From NCBI RefSeq assembly GCF_900996235.1, contig NZ_CAAJGM010000208.1, positions 1 to 64,000 of the forward strand: DNA of 64,000 nt. Reading direction: 5' to 3'. Numbering within the stretch: position 1 is the stretch's first letter; each line of letters starts with the position of its first letter. A program made the position numbers and the translations under genes. This DNA comes from Paraburkholderia sp. BCC1885 (GTDB lineage Bacteria; Pseudomonadota; Gammaproteobacteria; Burkholderiales; Burkholderiaceae). Below are positions 26,737-34,556 of this stretch, one piece after another. Under the pieces are notes generated by a model, which ran no database searches, was not told where the DNA came from, and was given only the letters and a program-made list of their open reading frames with translations.

Positions 26737-27309
26737 TCAGGCGGTATCGTCCGGATTCCGGTCATGGTGATGCCGCCGGTCCGCATCTCGGAGTTTCTCC
26801 GGCCGGATGGCGGCGGCGTACGTCTGCCCGGTACGCGATGGCTCATGCCCGGGCTGCTCGCGGTAGTTCAGCCTGCGATCGATCGCGCGCGCAACTTCAG
26901 TCGACTTCGGCGGATGCCGTTCGTCAAAATCCGCGTAGTAGGTATTCATTGCCTCGATGAGCACCCGGAGCTCACGCGTCAGATACGGCAACGTAATGAC
27001 CACCGCGTTCGGGGAACTTGAGGAAGCAGTGACGACACCGACATGTGATGTCATCGCATCCTGGTTGGCGTTCCTGGATTCCAGTTCCAGCTCGAGCTTT
27101 TCCTTGACCGCCTGATAAAGCGATGCAGTATCGATCAGCGTGTTACGAAGGTGCGCGATCTGCTGCTCACGTACCTTCAACCGCTCAGAGAGTCGACGGA
27201 CCTCACTCTCCGCCTGTCGTGCGCGAAGCTGCGATCCGCTATCAGATGTGGGCTCTGATGAAACGCTCAGGATGGCCCAAGACTCATTTTGGTTGTTGAC
27301 GTCTTCCAC
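26737..27309 (-). CDS. Coiled-coil protein of unknown function
   Basis: The product of about 190 residues has a long coiled coil in its first half (LRARQAESEVRRLSERLKVREQQIAHLRNTL, YQAVKEKLELELESRN). A compact C-terminal part includes VVITLPYLTRELRVLIEAMNTYYADFDERHPPKSTEVARAIDRRL. I prefer a GTG start at 27309 with GAGAG upstream; an ATG at 27414 is also in frame but the added residues look non-coding. It sits at the end of the plasmid-backbone segment. Function unknown. Confidence 0.5.
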   Translation of the reverse strand: MEDVNNQNESWAILSVSSEPTSDSGSQLRARQAESEVRRLSERLKVREQQIAHLRNTLIDTASLYQAVKEKLELELESRNANQDAMTSHVGVVTASSSSPNAVVITLPYLTRELRVLIEAMNTYYADFDERHPPKSTEVARAIDRRLNYREQPGHEPSRTGQTYAAAIRPEKLRDADRRHHHDRNPDDTA

Positions 27310-27605
27310 GATACATCTCTCATGATCTGCCGTGCAGCGTTGCACGGACTTCTCGGTCGGCCTGCTCCCGGCTTGTGGCGCGATGCAGGACAGCGACCAG
27401 AGAAAGATCCGCATGTACCCCGTGGTGATGCTCGATTGGTCATGTTGAAAGGAAATGACTGTGACGCAAAATCACTATGTGCATCTCTACATGACAATTG
27501 GTATGAATTAAATATACACATATAGGGCGGCGACCTTTATGTGTCAACCATCGTGCGCGACCAATCAAGCATCTTGAAAGCGTCGATTACGGACAAAGGA
27601 GTCAA

Positions 27606-27908
27606 TTACGGACGCTGGATCGGCAGCAGCCCAGATTCGGGAATCTCGCGTACCGCCGCGACGAACCGAGTAGTCCATGCGTCGCCATGCTAATTCGAGC
27701 GCACCGTAACAAATGCGGTCAGCCCAAGATTGAGCTTGGTCAGATCGCAAAGCACGACCTGCCGATAAATGACTCCACCCTCCTGCAGCTTCTGCAACTG
27801 ACGCCAGCAAGGTATCGGCGACAGGCTGACGATTTTCGCCAGATCATTAAGCCCGATCGTCGCGTCGTCCTGAAGCAGCGCAAGCAGTTGGGCATCACGT
27901 TTGCCCAT
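27606..27908 (-). pseudogene. Lrp/AsnC regulator broken by an amber stop
   Basis: The frame begins with an AsnC-type helix-turn-helix (QLLALLQDDATIGLNDLAKIVSLSPIPCWRQLQKLQEGGVI) and continues TKLNLGLTAFVTVRSN. There TAG at 27690-27692 replaces the glutamine (VRSNQH) found at this place in the family, including the intact paralogue at 38858 (EIRISQHS). Reading through gives HGDAWTTRFVAAVREIPE, then the gene is cut off within 9 codons. So there is both a nonsense change and a 3' truncation. It is divergent from the cysteine desulfurase gene. Confidence 0.85.
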
Positions 27909-28006
27909 ATCGCCAGAAAGTTAGAAAATATTTTCAATGATGTCCCTCATCCCAGTATTTTTTGGAAGCAAATTCCCCGGCCTTGACGATAGTCTTGCAG
28001 CATCAA

Positions 28007-29515
28007 ATGACTTCAATCGAGAGCATGAGCGAACATAGCGACCTGCATTACTTCGACTACGCCGCAACCACCCCGGCCGACCCACGGGTCATCGAGTCGA
28101 TGTTCGACTGTCTGGGCGCCGATGGCGTGTTTGGCAATCCCGCTTCGAGTTCGCATGCCGCGGGTATTGCCGCACGCGACAAGGTCGAGCACGCGCGACA
28201 GCAGGTTGCCGATCTGATCGGCGCAGACGTGCAGGAAATCGTCTGGACATCCGGTGCGACCGAGTCGAACAACCTGACGCTGAAAGGTTATGCCGACATG
28301 GCCACGGCGCGCCGGCATCTGGTCACGAGTCAGATCGAGCACAAGGCGATTCTCGATACGATGGCCAGCCTCGAGAAGCGCGGTATGACCGTCACGTACC
28401 TTCATCCGGCGGACGGAGGTGAAATTACCGCCGAGGCGGTCGCGCAGGCGATCGGGCCGCAAACAGGTCTGGTGTCCCTGATGCTCGTCAATAACGAGAT
28501 CGGCACGCTGACCGACATTGCCACCATCGCCCCCATCGTTCACGCAGCAGGCGCGCTGCTGCACGTCGACGCCGCGCAGGCACTCGGCAAGACGCCGATC
28601 AATGTCAAGGCGCTCGGCATCGATTTGATGTCCATGTCCGCGCACAAGCTGTACGGACCGAAAGGCATCGGCGCCTTGTACGTCAGCCGCGAGGTCGCCG
28701 AACGAATTGCACCGCAGATGCATGGCGGCGGTCATGAGCTCGGCCTGCGGTCGGGCACGCTTGCGACGCACCAGATCGTCGGCATGGGCGTGGCGTGCGA
28801 GCTGGCTGCGGAAAAAATGGCCAGCGACAACGAACGGATTGCGGGACTGAGCGAGTACCTGCTGGATGCCGTACTGGCGCTTGGGGATATCACGCAGAAT
28901 GCGCGCCTTGCGCGCCGCATTCCCCACACGCTGAGCCTGACCGTTAATTTGCCCGGTTTCCAGACGACCATGCTTGGCGAGAAACTGGCGGTGTCGTCGA
29001 CTTCGGCATGTAACTCGGCCGCGGGCAAGCCTTCCCATGTCCTGACCTCGATCGGCCTCGATGCCAATGCCGCCGGCCGTACCGTCCGTCTGAGTTTTGG
29101 CCGTTATACCGCCCGGGAGAACGTCGACTACGCAATCGAATGTTTTCGGCACGCTGTGGAGACCTGCCGTTCGAAGGCCGTCGGCACAAGGATCTCTCCC
29201 GAATTTGCGATCGCACCTCAATTGACGCTCGACGATCTCCAGGCTGTACGCAATCAGGGTTTCAGGACCATTATCTGCAACCGGCCGGATGGCGAAGAGC
29301 CGGGGCAGCCGACGTTTTCCGATATTGCAGAAGCCGCTGGCCGGCTCGGCATCGAGGCGCGCTATCTCCCGGTTGTGAGTGGCAAGATCGGCGAGGACGA
29401 TCTCGCCTCGTTTGCGGGGTACATCGAGAGTTTGCCCGCGCCTGTGCTGGCCTATTGCAGCACGGGAACCCGGTCCGGAATGCTCTGGAACATGTCGGAA
29501 CCACGGCGGAAATGA
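28007..29515 (+). CDS. Cysteine desulfurase fused to DUF442 sulfurtransferase-like domain
   Basis: Residues 1 to about 395 are a NifS/IscS-type PLP cysteine desulfurase. It has FDYAATTPADP at the start, ATESNN, the PLP lysine Lys214 in SAHKLYGPKG, and a cysteine loop with Cys335 (STSACNSAAGKPSHVL). Residues about 400 to 502 are a DUF442/TIGR01244 phosphatase-fold domain with the Cys-X5-Arg loop CSTGTRS (Cys484, Arg490). That domain is usually the N-terminal part of Blh-type persulfide dioxygenases. The fusion could pass sulfane sulfur from desulfurase to DUF442 in one chain. Start uncertain between 28007 and 28025. The next gene is the matching metallo-beta-lactamase protein. Confidence 0.85.
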   Translation: MTSIESMSEHSDLHYFDYAATTPADPRVIESMFDCLGADGVFGNPASSSHAAGIAARDKVEHARQQVADLIGADVQEIVWTSGATESNNLTLKGYADMATARRHLVTSQIEHKAILDTMASLEKRGMTVTYLHPADGGEITAEAVAQAIGPQTGLVSLMLVNNEIGTLTDIATIAPIVHAAGALLHVDAAQALGKTPINVKALGIDLMSMSAHKLYGPKGIGALYVSREVAERIAPQMHGGGHELGLRSGTLATHQIVGMGVACELAAEKMASDNERIAGLSEYLLDAVLALGDITQNARLARRIPHTLSLTVNLPGFQTTMLGEKLAVSSTSACNSAAGKPSHVLTSIGLDANAAGRTVRLSFGRYTARENVDYAIECFRHAVETCRSKAVGTRISPEFAIAPQLTLDDLQAVRNQGFRTIICNRPDGEEPGQPTFSDIAEAAGRLGIEARYLPVVSGKIGEDDLASFAGYIESLPAPVLAYCSTGTRSGMLWNMSEPRRK

Positions 29516-29550
29516 CGACCGGGCAGTCAAATCCAGATCGAAGGCGTCCA

Positions 29551-30435
29551 ATGAGCACGGCATCAAGCATGTTGGTTGAAGGTTTTTTCGACCCGGCAAC
29601 CAGCACCGTCAGCTACATCCTGCTCGATACGGCGAGCCGCGACTGCGCACTGATCGACAGCGTACTCGACTACGATCCGAAGTCGGGACGAACGCGTACC
29701 GAAAGCGCGGACCGCCTGATCATGCGTGTGACCGAGCTAGGCGCGACCGCACGCTGGTTGCTGGAAACGCATGTCCATGCGGACCATCTTTCGGCGGCGC
29801 AGTATCTGAAGTCGCGCGTGGGTGGCTCGATTGCGATCGGCGCCCGGGTACGGCGCGTGCAGGACGTCTTTGGCGGGATGTTCAACATCGGGCACGGGAT
29901 TTTTACCAGCAGTTGTCCGTTCGACCGGTTGCTCGATGACGGCGATACCTTGCCTCTTGGCACCTTGTCGATTCGCGCCCTCGATACGCCAGGCCATACC
30001 CCTGCCTGTATGACTTATGTCGGTGACGATGGTGATGAACGCGTGGCATTTGTTGGCGACACGCTATTCATGCCTGATTACGGTACAGCGCGCTGCGATT
30101 TTCCAGGTGGAGACGCACGTGCACTGTACAGATCAATTATGCGAGTACTAGACCTCCCGCCCGACACACGCCTCTACACATGCCACGACTACCAGCCTGG
30201 CGGGCGCGACGTGGCATACATGAGCACGGTCGCCGAGCAGAGACTCGCGAACGTGCATGTACGCGATGGCGTTACCGAAGACGGTTTCGTTGCGATGCGC
30301 AGCGCGCGCGACGCGACCCTCGACATGCCGGTGCTGATGTTGCCGTCGGTGCAGGTCAATATCTGCGCGGGACATTTACCCGACCCCGAAGGCAATGGCG
30401 TGCGCTATCTGAAGATTCCGCTCGACGCGATCTGA
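29551..30435 (+). CDS. MBL-fold persulfide dioxygenase-like protein
   Basis: The 294-residue metallo-beta-lactamase-fold protein has THVHADH (His74, His76, Asp78, His79), DTPGHTPACMTYV, FVGDTLFMPDYGTARCDFPGGDA and YTCHDYQPGG. This is the pattern of ETHE1/Blh persulfide dioxygenases, which oxidise glutathione persulfide to sulfite. It begins 35 bases after the fused desulfurase-DUF442 gene and is followed by a TauE/SafE exporter, which fits sulfite release. Start ATG 29551. Confidence 0.88.
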   Translation: MSTASSMLVEGFFDPATSTVSYILLDTASRDCALIDSVLDYDPKSGRTRTESADRLIMRVTELGATARWLLETHVHADHLSAAQYLKSRVGGSIAIGARVRRVQDVFGGMFNIGHGIFTSSCPFDRLLDDGDTLPLGTLSIRALDTPGHTPACMTYVGDDGDERVAFVGDTLFMPDYGTARCDFPGGDARALYRSIMRVLDLPPDTRLYTCHDYQPGGRDVAYMSTVAEQRLANVHVRDGVTEDGFVAMRSARDATLDMPVLMLPSVQVNICAGHLPDPEGNGVRYLKIPLDAI

Positions 30436-30459
30436 ACGGTTACGACGCTTGAATAACCT

Positions 30460-31266
30460 ATGCTGATCTCCTTGATACTCGGCAGCTTAGTCGGCGCAGT
30501 ACTTGGATTGACCGGTGCAGGAGGCGGTATTCTCGCTGTCCCGGTCCTTGTCATCGGCATGGGGTTGCCCATGCAGCAAGCGACACCGGTGGCACTTATC
30601 GCGGTTGCGGGCAGCGCGGCAATTGGAGCACTGGAAGGGTTTCGCCAGGGACTGGTCCGCTATCGCGCGGCTCTTCTGATGGCAGTGGCCGGCGTGCCGC
30701 TCACGTCGCTTGGCGTGAAGCTCGCGCATATTCTGCCGCAACGGGTATTGCTCACGCTATTCGCTCTGACGATGCTTGTCGTCGCGGGTCGATTGTTGCG
30801 GCAAGCATTGGGTGCAAAGCGCGGTGTAGCGCGCACCTCGTCATTGTGGGTGGGCCGGGTCAATCCAGAGACTGGGAGATTGGTATGGTCCTGGCGGGTA
30901 GGTCTGGCGCTCGCATCGACGGGTGCGGTAACAGGTTTGCTGACCGGACTGCTCGGTGTCGGAGGGGGCTTTGTGATTGTTCCCATGCTCCGCAAATTCA
31001 CCGACGTGTCGATGCACGGTATTGTTGCGACGTCGCTCATGGTAATTGCGCTTGTGGGCACCTGCGGGATGCTTGTCGCGCTGGCCGCCGGAGCGCGGAC
31101 ACCGTTTGAGTTGACGCTATGGTTTAGCGCGACGACGGCGCTTGGGATGGCAGGCGGGCGTTGCGCATCACGCTCTCTCTCCGCTCGCCACGTACAGATC
31201 GTGTTTGGATCAGCGCTCGTGTGCGTCGCGCTTGGTCTGCTTGTGAAGGCGAGACTTGGAGCCTGA
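30460..31266 (+). CDS. TauE/SafE-family exporter
   Basis: The 268-residue integral membrane protein has about eight spans. It shows the duplicated TauE/SafE glycine-rich motif: GLTGAGGGILAVPVLVIGMGLPMQQATPVAL in the first half and GLLGVGGGFVIVPML in the second. Family members export sulfite, sulfoacetate or related anions. It starts 24 bases after the persulfide dioxygenase gene, so it is probably the sulfite exit step of the operon. Confidence 0.88.
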   Translation: MLISLILGSLVGAVLGLTGAGGGILAVPVLVIGMGLPMQQATPVALIAVAGSAAIGALEGFRQGLVRYRAALLMAVAGVPLTSLGVKLAHILPQRVLLTLFALTMLVVAGRLLRQALGAKRGVARTSSLWVGRVNPETGRLVWSWRVGLALASTGAVTGLLTGLLGVGGGFVIVPMLRKFTDVSMHGIVATSLMVIALVGTCGMLVALAAGARTPFELTLWFSATTALGMAGGRCASRSLSARHVQIVFGSALVCVALGLLVKARLGA

Positions 31267-31340
31267 TGGCTCAATGCTCAATTCCGGCGCGTGTCAGGAA
31301 TACTTTTCTGAGACGGCTGAAGTTCTAGTCGCGTTGCGCC

Positions 31341-31348
31341 TGGCAAAT
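31341..31348. repeat. Target site duplication of the IS256 element, left copy
   Basis: TGGCAAAT immediately precedes the left inverted repeat and is repeated at 34251-34258 immediately after the right inverted repeat. A perfect 8-bp duplication is the expected IS256-family signature and shows this insertion occurred here by transposition. Confidence 0.9.
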
Positions 31349-31377
31349 GGGAGTGTCTGAATTTTTGTGTGCAAGGC
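31349..31377. repeat. IS256 left terminal inverted repeat
   Basis: Begins GGGAGTGTCTGAATTTTTG and pairs with 34222-34250 at about 23 of 29 positions. Confidence 0.85.
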
Positions 31378-31416
31378 AGATAAAAGCCTGCCGTCTGGCA
31401 GGTCGTCAATTGCATT

Positions 31417-31626
31417 CTACAAATGAATCCTGGTGAAGCGATCCTCGTAGAGGATCGCGAACTGGTTCATCGCGGCCTTCCAGTCGTGAGCCGCCCGGCT
31501 CCAGTCAGCCGTGATATTACGTAACGCCAGCCACAGCAATTTGGTCGCGGCCTCGTCCGTCGGGAAGTGGCCACGTGTCTTGACGATCTTGCGCAGCTGG
31601 GCATTTACACTTTCAATGGCATTCGT
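31417..31626 (-). pseudogene. IS256 transposase, 3' fragment
   Basis: The fragment encodes TNAIESVNAQLRKIVKTRGHFP to the natural end. It contains the catalytic Glu of the DDE triad (AIES). It joins directly to the 5' fragment at 33148-34196 once the IS110 element is removed: VIYTT joined to NAIESVN restores the family sequence. Confidence 0.9.
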
Positions 31627-31639
31627 AACCGGCATGATA

Positions 31640-31870
31640 TAGCCGGTGCCTCACGGTCCCGCGCCGTGCATTTCTGGCGTATGGTGTGACCATCCGGGAC
31701 AAGGGGCACCGGGGAGCACTTCGGGTGGGCAGGCCGTTGTTATACGATGAGCCGCGAGCTCGTGTTAGTAGTTGGCCGCCCCTGCGACCCGCCCGGTTGC
31801 GCTGCGAGCGCGAATCCGTAGTTGTCGTGCTGTCCCACCGGCTCCCAACATTCATCTGAATGGGAGAACG
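31640..31870 (+). ncRNA. Candidate IS110 bridge RNA region
   Basis: The long non-coding left end of the element, upstream of the transposase, is where IS110-group elements encode the bridge RNA that pairs with donor and target DNA. The segment contains several potential stems, for example GCCGGTGCC and the complementary GGGCACCGGG. I have not folded it. Boundaries are nominal. Confidence 0.4.
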
Positions 31871-31873
31871 GTT

Positions 31874-33112
31874 ATGCGAATCGTAGGACTGGATGTTTCG
31901 CGCTCCGTGGCCGAGATCGCGTATCTGGAGGACGGCGTGCTGCATGCTGGTGGCCGTGCCGGGCTCAGACGCGACGAACTGGAGCGCTTTGCCGCAAGCC
32001 TGCGCAGCACCGATCATGTGGTGCTCGAAGCGACGGGCAATACCGCCGCCATCGTCAACGTACTGCGCCCTCGCGTCGCGCGTGTCGCAATTGCGAATCC
32101 ACTGCTGGTACGGCTCATCGCCGAGGCACGCGTCAAGACGGACAAGATTGATGCGGCAGTGCTGGCCCAACTGTACGCAAGCCATTTCCTGCCGGAAGTC
32201 TGGATGCCCGACGAGAGCACCCTGGCGCTACGCCGACAGGTCTCGCGCCGGTCACAACTCGTGCGGCAACGCACGAGGCTGAAGAACGAAGTTCATGCGG
32301 TGCTGGCTGCGCATCTGATCGAGCGGTGCCCCGCTACTGATCTGTTCGGCAGGAAGGGACGCGTATGGCTCACGGCCCAACCGCTGCCGATGGACGAGCG
32401 TCTGGGCGTCGAGCAACGCTTGCGGGAGCTGGACCGTCTTGGGGAGGATCTGCACGAGGTCGACAAGGCCCTGGCGCAAGCCAGTATCGGCGACGAGCGG
32501 TTGCGCAGGCTGCTGACCATCACCGGCGTCAATGCCACTGTGGCAATCGGCCTGCTGTCGGCAATCCGCGCCGTTGAACGGTTTCCCAATCCGGAGAAGC
32601 TGGTGAGCTACTTCGGGCTGAACCCGTCGGTCTATCAGTCGGGCCCAACGCCCGCCAGGCACGGTCACATCACCAAGCGGGGACGTTCGTACGCGCGAGG
32701 ATTGCTCGTCGAGGCAGCCTGGGGCGCAGCACAGGCGCCCGGCCCTCTGCGCGCTTTCTTCCTGCGCGTACGCGACCGTCGCGGCCAGCAGGTCGCCATT
32801 GTCGCGACGGCACGCAAACTGGCGGTCATCGTGTGGTACGTGCTCACGCGCAATGAGCCGTTCGCCTGGGATCGTCCAGCCCTGACCGCACACAAGCTGC
32901 GCGCCCTGGAGTTGCAGTCCGGCATGCCGGCACAACACGGCTCGCGCAAAGGATCGGCTGCCGCTTACAGCCTGAAGAGCGTACGCGACCAGGAACGGGC
33001 CATAGCCGAGCAGGCCGAGCGCACCTATCAACGCCTGTTCTCACGATGGAAGCAGACGCGTCCCAACAAACGCGAGGTACCACTGGTGTGGCCGGGAACG
33101 CCGACCTCATAA
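31874..33112 (+). CDS. IS110-family transposase
   Basis: The 412-residue recombinase has an N-terminal RuvC-like DEDD domain (MRIVGLDVS with Asp, VVLEATGN with Glu, KTDKIDA with Asp pair). The C-terminal Transposase_20 domain shows LLTITGVNATVAIGLLSAI, SYFGLNPSVYQSG with the candidate catalytic serine, and HITKRGRSYARGLLVEAA. GGGAG precedes the ATG at 31874. All motifs are intact, so the element may be active. Confidence 0.92.
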   Translation: MRIVGLDVSRSVAEIAYLEDGVLHAGGRAGLRRDELERFAASLRSTDHVVLEATGNTAAIVNVLRPRVARVAIANPLLVRLIAEARVKTDKIDAAVLAQLYASHFLPEVWMPDESTLALRRQVSRRSQLVRQRTRLKNEVHAVLAAHLIERCPATDLFGRKGRVWLTAQPLPMDERLGVEQRLRELDRLGEDLHEVDKALAQASIGDERLRRLLTITGVNATVAIGLLSAIRAVERFPNPEKLVSYFGLNPSVYQSGPTPARHGHITKRGRSYARGLLVEAAWGAAQAPGPLRAFFLRVRDRRGQQVAIVATARKLAVIVWYVLTRNEPFAWDRPALTAHKLRALELQSGMPAQHGSRKGSAAAYSLKSVRDQERAIAEQAERTYQRLFSRWKQTRPNKREVPLVWPGTPTS

Positions 33113-33147
33113 AAATATCAAGCAGGGGCTTGTCGATTTCATCCGTG

Positions 33148-34196
33148 GTGTAAATCACTTTGCGCACCGCAGGCGGAAACGCAAAGAAGGGAATCACGCG
33201 ATCCCAGGCCCGACGCCAGGCGGCTACTACCGTCGGGAATCGCTTACCCCATTCGCCCTGTTCGAACGCGTCCAGTTCGGCTTGTGCGGCTTCAGCCCCT
33301 GCAGCTGTGTAGATCGGTTTGATGGCAGCCGCCAGCCCCCTTCGATCCTTCCAGCTCGCGTAGTCCAGCGAGTTGCGGATCAGGTGCACGATGCACGTCT
33401 GCAGGGTGGTGGCTGGAAACACCGCACCCAGCGCTTCAGGCATGCCCTTCAGTCCATCGGTGACCGCGATCAGGATGTCCTGCACGCCACGCACCTTCAG
33501 GTCGCTGAACACCTTCATCCAGAACTTCGCGCCTTCCGTATTCTCGATCCACAGCCCCAGGATGTCCCGTGTGCCGTCAGGCAGGATGCCCAGCGCCAGA
33601 TAGATCGCCTTGTTGCGCACCAGTCCTTCCTCGCGGATCTTCACGCGCAGTGCGTCGAAGAACACCACCGGGTACATCGGCTCGAGCGGGCGTGCCTGCC
33701 AGGCACCCACCTCGTCCATCACCGCATCGGTCACCGAGCTGATGAATTCCGGTGACACTTCCGTACCGTACTGCTCGACCAGAAACCCCTGGATCTCGCG
33801 CACCGTCATGCCGCGCGCGTACATCGCGATGATCTTGTCGTCAAAGCCCGTAAAACGCCGCTCGTGCTTCGGAATCAGGATCGGGGCAAAGCTGCCGTCG
33901 CGGTCGCGCGGTATCTCCAGGCGTAGCGGACCGTCGTCGGTCAGCACCGTCTTGCCGCTCTTGCCGTTGCGCTGGTTGGTCGCATCTTCGGGCCGCACGG
34001 CGCCGGCCGGATAGCCCAGATGGTGTCCGAGTTCGGCACCCAGTGCGCGCTCGATCAGTGCCTTCTTGAACGCGGCTGAAGCGGCGTGCACCGCCTCGGC
34101 CGTCATCGGCCCCTTCACGAACTGGTCAATCAATTCCTTCGGAATCGACGGCAACGCCGTCTGGGCCTCGGTGGCCGTCTTCGGTTTGCGTGGCAT
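33148..34196 (-). pseudogene. IS256 transposase, 5' fragment
   Basis: The fragment of about 350 residues includes two Asp of the DDE triad (FFDALRVKIRE and VTDGLKGMPEALG) and the helical insertion (TCIVHLIRNS). It ends at RKVIYTT where the IS110 element enters. Together with 31417-31626 it makes a full transposase of about 420 residues. It cannot transpose by itself, but precise IS110 loss would restore it. Confidence 0.92.
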
Positions 34197-34221
34197 ACAT
34201 GCTCCTTGAGCTACATGTTAT

Positions 34222-34250
34222 GCCTTACACACAAAATTTATGACAGGCCC
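34222..34250. repeat. IS256 right terminal inverted repeat
   Basis: Ends TTTATGACAGGCCC; imperfect inverted partner of 31349-31377. Confidence 0.85.
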
Positions 34251-34258
34251 TGGCAAAT
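34251..34258. repeat. Target site duplication of the IS256 element, right copy
   Basis: TGGCAAAT, identical to 31341-31348. Confidence 0.9.
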
Positions 34259-34556
34259 TCATAGGCTTCGCGGCAACTACCACTATCGCTCGATGCATAG
34301 CCGTCACCACAGGCATTCGTCGCACAAAATCGGCGATGCTCTTCGCCAACCATCGATCATCAGCGTTAGACGATTCGGCCAGAATGACTCCCACCGCACA
34401 CCCTTCGGACAAAGTAGGCAGATATACATCGAATGCCGCCGATCAATCAGGGCCCGGCCGCGACCTCCCGCGAATCTCCACACCTCACACACATACTCGC
34501 CATGTCGGATGGTCGCCGACACACTACGTCATACGAGAACAAAAGATGCCGACAGA

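Larger units (their letters stand above)
31627..33144 (+). mobile_element. IS110-family element nested in the IS256 transposase
   Basis: The element of about 1518 bases splits the IS256 transposase exactly between VIYTT and NAIES. The trinucleotide CGT is present at both junctions (31624-31626 and 33145-33147), so it may be a core shared with the target or part of the element. There are no long terminal inverted repeats, normal for IS110. About 247 non-coding bases precede the transposase and only 32 follow. Confidence 0.85.
31349..34250 (-). mobile_element. IS256-family element, interrupted by an IS110-family element
   Basis: The ends are imperfect inverted repeats of about 29 bases (31349-31377 and 34222-34250, about 23 matches), flanked by the 8-bp duplication TGGCAAAT. 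Inside is an IS256-type transposase in two pieces. Without the nested element it would be about 1.38 kb, a normal IS256 size. Confidence 0.92.

Noticed and set aside
28013..29599. 528-codon open frame opposite the cysteine desulfurase
   Set aside because: Mirror of a GC-rich real gene; no family motif or ribosome site, while the plus strand has complete catalytic motifs.
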